DNA of 64,000 bases from Notospermus geniculatus (Eukaryota > Nemertea > Pilidiophora > Heteronemertea > Lineidae). The stretch is taken from assembly GCA_002633025.1 (NCBI GenBank), contig NMRB01001797.1, positions 71,549-135,548 on the forward strand, read 5' to 3'. The stretch's first letter is position 1; each line of letters starts with the position of its first letter. A program made the translations under genes and the position numbers. Of this stretch, positions 33,201-38,538 are shown in pieces. Below the pieces are notes generated by a model. That model made no database searches. It saw nothing but the letters and a program-made list of their open reading frames with translations, and had not been told where the DNA came from.

Positions 33201-34487
33201 TTTAAACCATCTGGTTGAGGGGTATCATTCGTCTTAAAATTCTCATCGGGAGTAGCGAGCCGAGTTCCATCAACGGCAATCACGCGTGCACGGGACCGTG
33301 TAATTAATAGAACGCGAATCACTGTCTTTGGCAAATGTCACGGTTTGCGAGAGGACACGATGAGTAATACGTAATCTGAAATCCACAAGTTGTGAAGATG
33401 ACGCAATAACGCGTGGTGTGAGTTGGCATTCGTGTTCCACAGGGATGTCGCTTTCCTCCTTGAAATCTAAGTAGAGAGATTGTTCGTAACTCAATCGAGT
33501 TCAACAGCCTGTACTCAGTATCAGTGTCAAGATGAACAATTTCTACAAAATCTCCTCCAACGTTTCTTCGAGTTTGTTTATTCTGAACTTTTTTCTCTAA
33601 GCTTGTTTCATCCAGCCTGTATTTTCTCTTTATCCAAATGGGAAGATTTTTAATCTCGGTATTAATCAGTCAATTATAACTGCCTGTTTCCATTATTAAA
33701 TGGAATCAATTTAGTAAGTTACAAGAAACAAAGCAAATCTTTGTTTTTCTGCGATGAAACCAAGCCAAGCATGTGCTGACAGGGCAACCCGTATTGCTTT
33801 TCATTTGATGCAGTACAGAGCACAATTGACATTACGTCTTCGCTGCGTGCCTTCCATAGCGGCGCACGACGTCCGTGGAAGATCCGTGGACTGTACGCGC
33901 ATGACGCTGCAATTTGTGGTACGCGGCGCAGAAGGGCGATCAATGGAGATCCTAGCTACGATAGAGGGCAGCACACCGAAACCAGGTCCTATACAATGGA
34001 TACCTTTTGTGTGGGAAATTGATCAGGACCGTGATGCCAGTTTCATTTCAATAGTTTTAACCACCAGTGACACCTATCGAGGCAGTGGGCTAGGGTCCCC
34101 ATTGTGCAGTGTACTGTACAGAAACAAACGGTATTGCTTTTTGCAAGCGAACTCTCTGACATTAACAAAAGGTATTGCTTTTTTGCTAGAGGGCATGAAA
34201 TAATAACAGGTTTATAGGGTGAAAGGCATAGCTTCCTACCGGACTCGAACCCACGGATCCTCGCATTTTTCACTAGAGACGACCACTGCATGCAAGAAAA
34301 CAGTCCTACCTGTTCTGCCTTGAGACCCGGTGGCACCCACGTATACTCCTCAAGGGCACACCCGCTGTCGTCATCCGAGGTTGAATTCCGCTGGTAATCT
34401 TGAATAAGTTTGTTAATGCTCTTCTCCTGATCCATACTTCCCACATCGTGAGCTTCTCGTGGACATTTGCAATGACGACAGATTTTT
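7833..34487 (-). CDS. prickle: Prickle-like planar cell polarity protein (PET + 3 LIM), four exons, 5' end incomplete
   Basis: Coding exons on the minus strand are 34487-34310, 12709-12458, 10144-9941 and 9203-7833. Joined, they give 667 codons of protein lacking its N-terminus. Domain order is PET (about residues 38-140), LIM1 (from C141), LIM2 (about 206-265), LIM3 (about 266-321), a long low-complexity tail, and a C-terminal CIVS box. This order with a CAAX end is diagnostic of Prickle; Testin has PET and LIMs but no such tail or prenylation box. By family knowledge Prickle is a cytoplasmic core planar cell polarity protein that binds Vang/Strabismus, opposes Dishevelled/Frizzled and is farnesylated for membrane attachment. 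Vertebrate Prickles are roughly 600-850 residues, so this length is normal. Introns are 21.6 kb, 2.3 kb and 0.74 kb. No stop or frameshift interrupts the reading frame. Which vertebrate paralogue it is closest to is not resolved. Confidence 0.96.
9347..9808. mobile_element. MITE in the last prickle intron and its neighbourhood
   Basis: The left end AGCCGTGTTTACATTGGCAA pairs with the complement of the right end, AGCCGCATTTACACTGCCAA. It is 462 bp, rich in CGGTCCGAG-type repeats, and lies between the terminal and LIM1 exons. No clear target duplication. Confidence 0.65.
9941..10144 (-). CDS. prickle: Prickle exon: LIM1 domain
   Basis: Exactly 68 codons in phase 0. The acceptor is TCTCTCTTGCAG (AG at 10146-10145) and the donor is GAA|GTAAGT below 9941. 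The translation starts with the second Cys of LIM1 and contains the Prickle-specific [12 protein letters not shown], then [31 protein letters not shown] and the CGACDE that opens LIM2. LIM1 ends and LIM2 begins within this exon. The distance from the exon to the nearest transposon end is unusually short: a family A MITE ends at 10172, only 28 bp upstream of the first exon base in gene orientation. Confidence 0.97.
10172..10637. mobile_element. MITE family A, copy 1, split by a nested hAT-like element
   Basis: Ends TGTGTGGCGGTC...GACCGTCACACA. The two halves (10172-10252 and 10525-10637) join to match the uninterrupted copies at 12806-12999 and 30144-30335. Its end lies 28 bp from the LIM1 exon. 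Confidence 0.88.
10253..10519. mobile_element. hAT-like element with 5-bp duplication TCAAT, nested in family A
   Basis: Ends CAGGGCCGGATCCAGG and CCTGGATCCGGCCCTG are perfect inverted repeats. TCAAT is duplicated at 10248-10252 and 10520-10524. Uninterrupted family A copies show the single TTTCAATAGC site. Confidence 0.93.
10653..10837. mobile_element. family C element (GGATCCAGG type), right end lost
   Basis: The interior CAGTGAATTTCAATGATTTG and GATTTTACAGATTTATTGG match copies at 16130-16280 and 49042-49218. The right end runs directly into a TTAA-type MITE. Confidence 0.75.
10842..11084. mobile_element. TTAA-type MITE, ends GGGCTCCGCA
   Basis: The left end GGGCTCCGCACACTGGCGAC pairs with the complement of the right end, GGGCTCCGCAGACTGGCGA. 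Flanked by TTAA (10838-10841) and TTTA (11085-11088). GGTCGC/GCGACT motifs are repeated internally. 243 bp. Confidence 0.8.
11090..11635. other. intron sequence, nothing recognised
   Basis: Part of the 2.3-kb prickle intron between the PET and LIM1 exons. No ORF or repeat boundary I can support. Confidence 0.5.
11640..12408. mobile_element. TTAA-type family H copy 2: tandem-duplicated core plus a nested MITE
   Basis: Flanked by TTAA at 11636-11639 and 12409-12412. The core (from TGTGTAATTTTTTTAG to GACGTCCTACCCAGTTAA) occurs twice in direct orientation, about 11647-11875 and 11883-12104. A family I MITE then sits at the terminal TTAA. It is inverted relative to copy 1 at 4872-5411. Confidence 0.8.
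12105..12400. mobile_element. TTAA-type MITE, family I copy 2
   Basis: Ends AGGTGCTCTAGTTCGAATTG and its complement, with TTAA at 12101-12104 and 12401-12404. Shares TTGTAAACA and GGTGGCAGCACC with copy 1. Removing it restores CCCAGTTAAGGAGTTAA, the expected end of family H. Confidence 0.9.
12458..12709 (-). CDS. prickle: Prickle exon: C-terminal part of PET domain and first Cys of LIM1
   Basis: Exactly 84 codons in phase 0. The acceptor is TCATTACAG just above 12709 and the donor is CGACAG|GTAAAG below 12458. The translation contains the strongly conserved PET core [20 protein letters not shown] and the segment [11 protein letters not shown], then a basic [10 protein letters not shown] stretch. 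The last four codons are QCRQ; the Cys is the first zinc ligand of LIM1, and its CxxC partner is the first codon of the next exon, so the intron splits the zinc knuckle. A family A MITE (12806-12999) lies about 97 bp upstream of this exon in gene orientation, and a TTAA-type nest (11640-12408) ends 50 bp downstream of its donor. Confidence 0.96.
12806..12999. mobile_element. MITE family A, copy 2 (uninterrupted, 194 bp)
   Basis: TGCGTGGCGGTCCGGGAAAA at one end, complementary TTTACCTAGACTGCCTCACA at the other; reverse orientation to copy 1. Contains the empty site CATTTCAGCTATTGAAATG for the insertions seen in copies 1 and 5. Confidence 0.88.
13008..13187. mobile_element. foldback element with CCCCATTT/TTTTGCCTAC arms
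   Basis: The left arm (CCCCATTTCGCCTACAAAAA, then TTCCCTGTTTTGCCTACTCC) pairs with the right arm at 13145-13187 (GGGGAGTAGGCAAAATAGGG). The loop of about 100 bp is T-rich. Confidence 0.7.
13200..13876. other. prickle intron 1 sequence, nothing recognised
   Basis: AT-rich unassigned sequence. Confidence 0.5.
13877..14109. mobile_element. foldback MITE, family E copy 1
   Basis: GTTTCCACCAGCATATGG at the left, its complement near the right end (CCATATACTGGTGGGATC), and a mirrored interior (GACTCAGCACAGAAGTGACT against AGTCACTTCTATGTTGAGTC). A second copy is at 28121-28330. Confidence 0.82.
14110..14960. other. prickle intron 1 sequence, nothing recognised
   Basis: Overlapping short ORFs on both strands, none with coding character. 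Confidence 0.45.
14968..15026. mobile_element. pogo-like remnant (GCGGACAG / ACGGACAC motifs)
   Basis: GGAGCCTCCCTTAGCGGACA and CCCTATAACGGACAC resemble the ends of the complete pogo-like element at 2033-2928. Confidence 0.55.
15031..15444. mobile_element. TTAA-type element, family F copy 1, right end lost
   Basis: Begins AGGGGTACAGTATTCCTTCC after TTAA (15027-15030). Matches, in reverse orientation, the complete copy at 25324-25702 through CAATAGAGGTCT-type and ATTCTCCAACACTGG blocks. The last roughly 28 bp are replaced by the start of repeat family T. Confidence 0.72.
15446..16035. repeat. dispersed repeat family T, copy 2 (shorter)
   Basis: Same ends as 3408-4466 (AATGGTCCATGGACCATG ... 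GGTGAGCTAAAAATGG), lacking most of the 145-bp units. The GCCACCTGGTGGCCAA segment is present twice around the single n at 15822. Confidence 0.8.
16130..16280. mobile_element. family C element (CAGGGGCGGATCC type)
   Basis: The interior is nearly identical to 49042-49218 and 10653-10837. Ends CAGGGGCGGATCCAC and CCCCCTGGATCCCTGCCTAG; no target duplication visible. Confidence 0.75.
16281..17985. other. prickle intron 1 sequence, nothing recognised
   Basis: Unassigned. GGAGATATC-containing segments at 16739 and 17029 resemble each other weakly. No gene supported. Confidence 0.45.
17986..18124. mobile_element. foldback MITE, 139 bp
   Basis: CAGGGCCAACCGCACAGAAA at the left and TTTCTGTGCGGTCGGCCCTG at the right; arms continue through GTCCAATAGTGCT. 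It abuts a SINE on its right. Confidence 0.82.
18125..18392 (+). mobile_element. tRNA-derived SINE family 1, copy 1 (5' end altered)
   Basis: A-box-like GAGTGGTTATC and B-box GGTTTGAATCC 40 bp later, then a body shared with 30942-31350 (GGGCAAGTAAAAGACCCCAT, GATGGCCTCTTCCGTA, GGGCCAATGGTATGG). The 5' end is replaced by the neighbouring foldback, and the tail is short. Confidence 0.82.
18393..19012. other. prickle intron 1 sequence, nothing recognised
   Basis: No supported feature. Confidence 0.45.
19013..19095. mobile_element. family J foldback, half copy
   Basis: AAGCCGTCTCCGAATTTTGC and CCCCAACTGGGGTCTTCCTC match the arms of complete hairpins at 59645-59804 and 62030-62196. Confidence 0.7.
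19148..19452. repeat. dispersed repeat family Q, copy 1
   Basis: Matches 30072-30614 (CACTCATCCCCAGTGTTCAG, GTGAAGGATCATCAAA, GAATTGGACAGCTAAC, ACTGCGGGAGGAGTT). It lacks the family A insertion found in copy 2 and so shows the empty site GGCACCAAAAGTGAAGG at about 19207. Confidence 0.8.
19453..19974. mobile_element. MITE family A, copy 3, left end lost and split by another element
   Basis: Begins inside the family (GACGAAAGTGTTAATGGCC) right after repeat Q and ends TTTTCCTAGACCGTCACACA. The halves are 19453-19559 and 19918-19974. Confidence 0.82.
19560..19917. mobile_element. MITE with repeated GCGACATAA motif, nested in family A
   Basis: Ends AAGCCTCGTTTATGTCGCCC and GGGCGACATAACCGAGGCTT. 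(G)CGACATAA or its complement recurs at both ends and internally near 19646, 19770 and 19847, and AACTAGTTGC-type motifs recur several times. Subterminal repeats of this kind are typical of transposase-binding sites. Family not recognised. Confidence 0.82.
19975..20528. other. prickle intron 1 sequence, nothing recognised
   Basis: No supported feature. Confidence 0.45.
20529..20830 (-). mobile_element. tandem tRNA-like SINE heads, 2.3 units of 118-128 bp
   Basis: Units start ACTATGGCGGCCTGAAACT at 20533, 20661 and 20779. On the minus strand each complete unit has an A-box-like TAGTGGTGTAGTCG and a B-box GGTTCGAATCC, the pol III promoter layout of a tRNA-derived SINE. The same head occurs at 49843-49917. 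Cloverleaf pairing is poor, so these are not tRNA genes. Confidence 0.78.
20831..21187. other. prickle intron 1 sequence, nothing recognised
   Basis: No supported feature. Confidence 0.45.
21197..21644. mobile_element. hAT-like MITE, family G copy 1, with 9-bp flanking duplication
   Basis: TAGCTGTGGTTACAC at the left pairs with GTGTAACCAGGGCTA at the right. TATGTACAG lies outside both ends (21188-21196 and 21645-21653). Contains ACCCGTGTCTGAAA/TTTTAGACACGGGT internal inverted repeats. Related copies at 44369-45010 and 47972-48346. Confidence 0.83.
21654..22155. other. prickle intron 1 sequence, nothing recognised
   Basis: No supported feature. Confidence 0.45.
22207..22440. mobile_element. 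family J foldback, diverged, next to a GAATCCACCATTG element piece
   Basis: GAAAAGTGCCTGAGGAAGAC and TTGGGGTCGAAAATTTGC are family J arm sequence. 22213-22250 matches the end of the MITE at 24381-24635. Confidence 0.6.
22600..22720. mobile_element. family L fragment (TGCGTCACGTCATTCAG)
   Basis: Half of the foldback seen complete at 29533-29757. Confidence 0.65.
22721..23500. other. prickle intron 1 sequence, nothing recognised
   Basis: No supported feature. Confidence 0.45.
23501..23890. repeat. dispersed repeat family M, copy 1
   Basis: Shares with 33770-33960 the blocks TTACGTC...TGCGTGCCTTCCA, GACATCCGCGGAAGAT and CATGACGCTGCA. Nature unknown; short ORFs on both strands look accidental. 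Confidence 0.55.
24381..24635. mobile_element. MITE with AGCTAGGAATCCAC ends
   Basis: The left end AGCTAGGAATCCACTGCTGA and GCGACTTGCTTTGCAACC are mirrored at the right (GGTGGATTCCTAGCT, TTGCAAAGCAAGTCGC). 255 bp. Confidence 0.8.
24640..25315. other. prickle intron 1 sequence, nothing recognised
   Basis: No supported feature. Confidence 0.45.
25324..25702. mobile_element. TTAA-type element, family F copy 2 (complete)
   Basis: Ends AGAGCTACGGTATTGCC and the complement of AGGGCTATGGTATTCC, with TTAA on both sides (25320-25323 and 25703-25706). 379 bp, no ORF of note. Confidence 0.85.
25710..26640. other. prickle intron 1 sequence, nothing recognised
   Basis: No supported feature. Confidence 0.45.
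26645..26735. repeat. degenerate CCTAACCCC-like simple sequence
   Basis: Runs such as CCTAACCCC, CCCCTAAAACC and CCTAATCCCAACCCTAA resemble the TTAGGG telomere unit only loosely. Confidence 0.5.
26736..26892. mobile_element. MITE, 157 bp, ends TAAAGGCCTGAACCCACTG
   Basis: The left end TAAAGGCCTGAACCCACTG is perfectly mirrored at the right (CAGTGGGTTCAGGCCTTTA). GCCGCAGCGG/CCGCTGCGG continue the arms. Confidence 0.88.
26900..28115. other. prickle intron 1: GATATCACTATTATG triplicate and a family L fragment, otherwise unassigned
   Basis: 27330-27395 has three copies of GATGATATCACTATT. 27465-27550 matches the family L arm (CAGATCTGCGCACTTC, GTGACGTGACGCAATCCATG). Nothing else recognised. Confidence 0.5.
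28121..28330. mobile_element. foldback MITE, family E copy 2
   Basis: AAGGGCTCGTTTCCACCAGC at the left; GGTGGAATGCCATTCGAGCC at the right. The interior mirror AGTCAATGGACTCAACATAG matches copy 1 at 13877-14109. Confidence 0.82.
28331..29530. other. prickle intron 1 sequence, nothing recognised
   Basis: 28425-28490 has short CAGTCTTACGAGACTG palindromes. No gene supported. Confidence 0.45.
29533..29757. mobile_element. foldback element, family L (complete)
   Basis: AGATCTGCGCACTTCTGCCG at the left mirrors CGGTGGAAGTGCGCAGATCT at the right. GCTGACGTGACGCAATCCAT also mirrors the right arm. Partial copies at 22600 and 27465. Confidence 0.82.
29758..30071. other. prickle intron 1 sequence, nothing recognised
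   Basis: No supported feature. Confidence 0.45.
30072..30614. repeat. dispersed repeat family Q, copy 2, hosting a family A MITE
   Basis: Matches 19148-19452 on both sides of the MITE at 30144-30335. Confidence 0.8.
30144..30335. mobile_element. MITE family A, copy 4 (uninterrupted, 192 bp), nested in repeat Q
   Basis: TGTGTGGCGGTCTAGTAAAA at one end and TTTTCCTCGACCGCCACAC at the other. ATGTG occurs at both junctions, but the terminal repeat itself starts TGTG, so the duplication length is ambiguous. Confidence 0.88.
30942..31350 (+). mobile_element. complete tRNA-derived SINE, family 1 copy 2, with 13-bp target duplication
   Basis: The head has an A-box-like TGGCCTAGTGGTTATCAC and a B-box GGTTCGAATCC, as in pol III-transcribed tRNA-derived SINEs. 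The body matches 18125-18392, and the 3' end is an (AAAAC)n tail. AACCAGTATAGAG is duplicated exactly at 30929-30941 and 31351-31363, the mark of LINE-machinery insertion. It has about 95 bp (around 31175-31280) that copy 1 lacks. Confidence 0.93.
31364..32620. other. prickle intron 1 sequence, nothing recognised
   Basis: A TTAACCCTTTCACAC left-end-like motif is at 31868. Otherwise unassigned. Confidence 0.45.
32626..32910. mobile_element. family J foldback, split at its centre by a small MITE
   Basis: Arms AGTCATCTCCGAATTTCAC and AAAATTCGGAGACGAC; TCTTTCTCAGGCACTTTC mirrors GAAAGTCCCTGAGGAAGA. The 106-bp insert sits at the hairpin centre. Confidence 0.8.
32732..32838. mobile_element. small MITE, ends GGGGCCGTATGCATAAA, nested in family J
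   Basis: GGGGCCGTATGCATAAAAGT at the left, TTTATGCATACGGCCCC at the right. The GGGCCGTATGCA end also starts the family K foldbacks at 56877 and 57189. Confidence 0.82.
33770..33960. repeat. dispersed repeat family M, copy 2
   Basis: Similar to 23501-23890. A 149-codon plus-strand ORF runs across it but has no recognisable domain. Confidence 0.5.
34310..34487 (-). CDS. prickle: Prickle exon: N-terminal Cys-rich motif and start of PET domain
   Basis: This 178-nt exon has one leading base, then 59 codons. It begins with a Cys-rich stretch ([15 protein letters not shown], codons 1-15) that resembles the segment before PET in invertebrate Prickle and Testin proteins. It then carries the Prickle signature [19 protein letters not shown] at codons 38-56. 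The acceptor is TTATTCCAG at 34488-34496 and the donor is CAG|GTAGGA after 34310. It joins in frame to the exon at 12709, giving ...AEQ|VHQYF.... Because the exon starts one base before a codon boundary, the exon upstream of it must end with two bases of a codon. No such upstream exon has been identified with certainty. Confidence 0.94.
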
Positions 34488-34550
34488 CTGGAATAACAGA
34501 ATAATGCTGACATTGATAACAAGTTACATGTATACTCCTCTTAAAAACAC

Positions 34551-34895
34551 AACTTTGGACACGTTGGAACCTCCTTTTGTAGGTACCTCCCTATTACGGA
34601 CACATTGGAACCTCCTTTTGTAGGTACCTCCCTATTACGGACACATTGGAACCTCCTTTTGTAGGTACCTCCCTATTACGGACACCAACTTCGGGTGCAG
34701 ATTTTTACAGTACAGTGGAAACTCCATCAGATGTGGTCCTAATAAAGACACCAAATTCGGACACAATTTTGCCAGCGCGAGTCCAGTGGAGTCACCTCCG
34801 GACATCTTTTGACTATGGACACCAACATTCAGTCCAAAATTGGTCACTTCTCTTCATCTGGCCTCCCTACAGGACACCCCTCAAGGACAGATTTT
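34551..34895. repeat. pogo-like end sequence with 3 x 41-bp tandem units
   Basis: TTGGAACCTCCTTTTGTAGG recurs at 34564, 34605 and 34646, each followed by TACCTCCCTATTACGGACAC. Further degenerate GGACACC motifs follow to 34890. Motifs match the pogo-like element at 2033-2928. It starts 64 bp upstream of the first certain prickle exon. Confidence 0.75.
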
Positions 34896-34896
34896 T

Positions 34897-35217
34897 GCTG
34901 GTATTCATAAAAGTTAGCAAATGCTATTACTTAAGATTTGCTCAGCAGTGTCCATTGTCCAATGTAAATGTACTACAAAAGGGGCTGTTCATTTTCGTCA
35001 ATTGAGGAATCTGAGTTGTGATCCTTGAGAAAATGGAGAAAGCTATGAAGCTGCAAATTGCAGCGATTATTCTGTACAGCACAACAAATAATCCCGGCAA
35101 TTTGCAAGTGCATAGCTTTTTCTGTTTTCCCAAGGATCACAACTCAGATTCCTCAGTTGACGAAAATGAACAGCCCCTTTAAAGTAAAAGCATTTGCTAG
35201 CTTTTATAAATATCAGC
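34897..35217. mobile_element. MITE family O, copy 1, hosting family N
   Basis: GCTGGTATTCATAAAAGTTA at the left, complement of GCTGATATTTATAAAAGC at the right. GTCCAATGTAAATGTACTAC and AGTAAAAGCATTTGCTAGC match 38833-39121. Confidence 0.8.
34977..35180. mobile_element. foldback MITE family N, 204 bp, nested in family O
   Basis: AAAAGGGGCTGTTCATTTTC at the left mirrors GAAAATGAACAGCCCCTTT at the right, and the arms run on through GAGGAATCTGAGTTGTGATC. Removing it restores TACTACA-AAAGTAAAAGC of family O. Confidence 0.85.
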
Positions 35218-35640
35218 ATTTGTCTCAAAGATGACAAGGTTTCCACTGCAACTGAGTTGGACGGTCGGGAATCTGGGCTGCAATTTCTAAAACCATTACG
35301 TGGAAACAACTCTCATGCTGCAGTCCCTAAATCTGATACAGAAATAAGCTGAAATTCTATAATTGCTTCATCTGCAACTCTCTCAACTGCCAATACCAGG
35401 AAGCATTCACAACGGCAGCCGATTTTACAGAAATTACATAAAGATGGAGACATTATTACGATTAATCTAGCGACATTAGTCACAGGGGCACTTCTAGTTC
35501 TAAACCACTTCATCAGTTGTCCACTTGACTGAATATGTTGTCTAGGAAATTGAATGCAACAAGACGGTATCAACTAGTCAGATATCGAATAAGTGAATTT
35601 GTAGGAATCATACGAAATGGAGAGTTGCCGTTCGTGTTTG
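35218..35640. other. intron/upstream sequence, nothing recognised
   Basis: No supported feature. Confidence 0.45.
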
Positions 35641-35644
35641 CACA

Positions 35645-36425
35645 GTGCAAAATTATAGCCGTCTTGTGTTTACTTCAATTATGGCGATGAAATTGTAACC
35701 AGGCTAAAGATTTTCTGTGGTTTCTTGCTCAAGCTGAGAGCACACACTCATGGTAAATCTGTATAGTGATACTCCTCTGCGTCATGTGTATCCTAGGGAA
35801 ATGGAATTCAAAATGGCTGCCATGGTGGCCATCTTTGATTGGTGATAATGGGTCTGAATTTCAATTGATATTTTCTCTACCCATCACGTTCTTGGAATAA
35901 GTTCCAGCTCAGTGCAAAATTATAGTCATCTTGTGTTTACTTCAATTATGGCGATGAAATTGTAACCAGGCTAAAGATTTTCTGCGGTTTCTTGCTCAAG
36001 CTGAGAGCACACACTCGTGGTAAATCTGTATAGTATTCTCCTCTGCGTCATGTGTAATCCTAGGGAAATGGAATTCAAAATGGCTGCTATGGCAGCCATC
36101 TTTGATTGGTGGCAATGGGTCTGAATTTCAATTGGTGTTTTCTCTATACCCATCACGTTCTTGGAATAAGTTCCAGCTCAGTGCAAAATCATAGCCGTCT
36201 TGTGTTTACTTCAATTATGGCGATGAAATTGTAACCAGGCTAAAGATTTTCTGTGGTTTCTGGCTCAAGCTGAGAGCACACACTCATGGTAAATCTGTAT
36301 AGTGATACTCCTCTGCGTCATGTGTATCCTAGGGAAATGGAATTCAAAATGGCTGCCATAGCAGCCATCTTTGATTGGAAGTAATGGGTCTGAATTTCAA
36401 TTGGTGTTTTCTCTATGCCCATCCC
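35645..36425. repeat. 268-bp unit in three tandem copies
   Basis: Copies start GTGCAAAATTATAGCC-type at 35645, 35912 and 36181 and are very similar. Each has AATTATGGCGATGAAATTG, TCCTCTGCGTCATGTGTA, AAAATGGCTGCCAT and GCCATCTTTGATTGG. The third copy ends near 36425. High similarity implies a recent duplication or ongoing homogenisation. Confidence 0.93.
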
Positions 36426-36470
36426 AAATTCATTGACCCACTCTCCGTATAATCACAACCCAACCACTTC

Positions 36471-36578
36471 AGGCCTTGCCGTTTGACGGGCGCGATTTTG
36501 CATGCACCTCGCAAACAATAGAAATTCAATTGTTTGTGAGGTGCATGCAAAATCGCGCCCGTCAAACGGCAAGGCCTG
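36471..36578. mobile_element. 108-bp near-perfect palindrome with 7-8-bp flanking duplication
   Basis: Arms of about 50 bp (AGGCCTTGCCGTTTGACGGG and its complement) differ at one position, around a centre GAAATTC. CCACTTC lies on both sides (36464-36470 and 36579-36585), suggesting a hAT-like insertion. Confidence 0.85.
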
Positions 36579-36589
36579 CCACTTCAACA

Positions 36590-37105
36590 AACAACATTCA
36601 CAGCAGCAGAAATGTTTCATGATATTTTCAAACCAGGCGTAGTATTAACTCATGAATTTGCATAAGTTCTTCCATTGTTACACATTACGACTACCTGTAA
36701 TAAAAACTTTCTCAATAGGCACAATTGGCACAAAGAAAACCTATTCTTTTTCACGCTATTAGTAATATTAGCCTAGCAGCATGGAGTAAACACCAACAAT
36801 GCCGCCCCACAATGGCATTCAACATTTGCACTTAAAATGAATAGTAAAAGCATCAAATGTTTTTAATTTTTAATTTCAGGAGTACACACTGCCTCCGCCT
36901 AGTTCATTTCAGATTCATCTATTGTAAGAGGCAGCGTGATGCAAATAAATCTGTGCCAATATTACTACAACCATTTTATGATCAATTCCAAAGTGGTGTA
37001 GTGGAAACATCAGCGCCTGACACCAAAGAGGTTTTGGGTTCAATCACCAGAGTGGAGGGGTGGAAGCATACTTGTTTCAGGTTTATCACCAACTCTTCAC
37101 CTCAA
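36590..37105. other. intron/upstream sequence, nothing recognised
   Basis: No supported feature. Confidence 0.45.
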
Positions 37106-37108
37106 TAT

Positions 37109-37446
37109 TTGTGGGGCGGTCTAGGAAAACCCGTCAGATGTTGCGTTTGAGGAAAGTGTCAATGCATTGGTGAACCTGCACCAGCGTTTCCACCAGAGGG
37201 TACTAAGGGTATGCTGGTTCACTCAAAGGAACAGAAAAGGGCCACTTTCTTTGATTTCATGGGGGTTTGCTGATATTTGAAGAAATTAGTACCCTCAGAA
37301 AAATTTCTGTCAGAGACCCTGCACACATTTCAGTAACTGAAATGCACTAAGTAATACGTACACAGTAGTAGATCAATGCACAGTCATCTGACAGCCCTTG
37401 TTGATCATTCAGCGACTTCTGACGGGTTTTACTGGACTGCCACACA
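37109..37446. mobile_element. MITE family A, copy 5, split by family B
   Basis: Ends TTGTGGGGCGGTCTAGGAAA and TTTTACTGGACTGCCACACA. Halves 37109-37181 and 37322-37446 join to the family A consensus. Confidence 0.85.
37182..37321. mobile_element. family B hAT-like MITE, 140 bp, nested in family A
   Basis: CAGCGTTTCCACCAGAGGG ... TTTCTGTCAGAGACCCTG. It lies where uninterrupted family A reads CCTGCACATTTC. Flanks TGCAC and CACAC are an imperfect duplication. Confidence 0.82.
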
Positions 37447-37525
37447 TTTAGAGAGGGCCATGGAAGGAGAGGTGACCTTCTTTGACAGTGCAGGTTTCCG
37501 AGGGCACTCTGGCTTACTCCCATAG

Positions 37526-37762
37526 AGTGTGGTGATTCAAACACAAAATTATTTTATTCGTACACGATTTTACTCATGCATAACTAATCGTGTTGACTAT
37601 TTTTGCAGTCGTTTAGGCAAATAGAAGGAGTGATAGCTTATTACGTAATCACCCGTCACCCCTTCCATTTACCAGATGAACTGTGAATGCGACAAGCACC
37701 ATAAGTTATGCATCAATGACTTCGCGTACGAATAAAATAATTTTGTGTTTGAACCACCACAC
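37526..37762. mobile_element. MITE with 40-bp inverted ends AGTGTGGTG(A/G)TTCAAAC
   Basis: The left arm continues ACAAAATTATTTTATTCGTA and is mirrored at the right (TACGAATAAAATAATTTTGT). 237 bp. Confidence 0.88.
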
Positions 37763-37764
37763 TG

Positions 37765-38535
37765 ACTCCTGCTCTTCATGAATACCGGTATGCCCAATAT
37801 TTTCTATATAGCAAATAATGTCACACTTGGGGTTGTTCGCAATTCAGTATTTCCAAAGAAAAGGGAGAAAATGTATGTTATTTCCCTCAACATCCAAATG
37901 CTCTGCTGAACTAAGTATGGAAGCCATTTGAAGGAATTCCAGACACGACATACTGCGGAGCGACCGTATTTACTAAAGGAAGTCGCAACATAATCCTGAT
38001 ACTAGGGGGCTACCATGTATTTACTTAGGAAGTCAATCCTATAGATGATGAGTCAGAAATAGGTAAAAGTACTTTCATATGACAGACTCGGGAAATCCCT
38101 CTTTGTCATGCCAGTGCTTTCCTCTCCATTCTTCCGTCATCCAGGGCTGTATGCGTCGTTTTCACCGTATCCTCAGGGTGCACGAAATCAGCACTCGATG
38201 CAAAACAATAGAATGACATGACGACGATCATGTTCCGATGACGCACCATTATACCCTGATATTGTTCAAACAATACGAGGTGTCTATCATAAAACAGGGT
38301 CGTGTGTCTGTAGTGTTTTAGAGTGTATCTCGCGTATAGAAAACGGCTCATGTTATTTGTATATAGTATTTATATTACAGCAAATCATTTGTGGAAAAGG
38401 GATGAATGGACAACAAAGAAGTATAAAAGCCCCCTGCAATGCATTTTCTCCGCTTTCACGAATCGAGGGACAAAAAACGTGTGGTATCGTATCTTTTTCG
38501 AAGTAGAATTATGAGCTGAGGTCACTTATAAAGCT
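37765..38535. other. intron/upstream sequence, nothing recognised
   Basis: No supported feature. Confidence 0.45.
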
Positions 38536-38538
38536 GCC

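Noticed and set aside
33270-33504. Two overlapping open minus-strand frames with protein-like text, 800 bp below a prickle donor
   Set aside because: Both frames are open, neither matches Prickle, and no consensus donor or conserved motif supports an exon. Left unassigned.
33754-34203. Plus-strand ORF of 149 codons
   Set aside because: Covers dispersed repeat M and has no recognisable domain; composition is not convincing.
35645-36425. CRISPR-like or bacterial repeat array
   Set aside because: The units are 268-bp tandem copies in animal DNA with no spacer structure.
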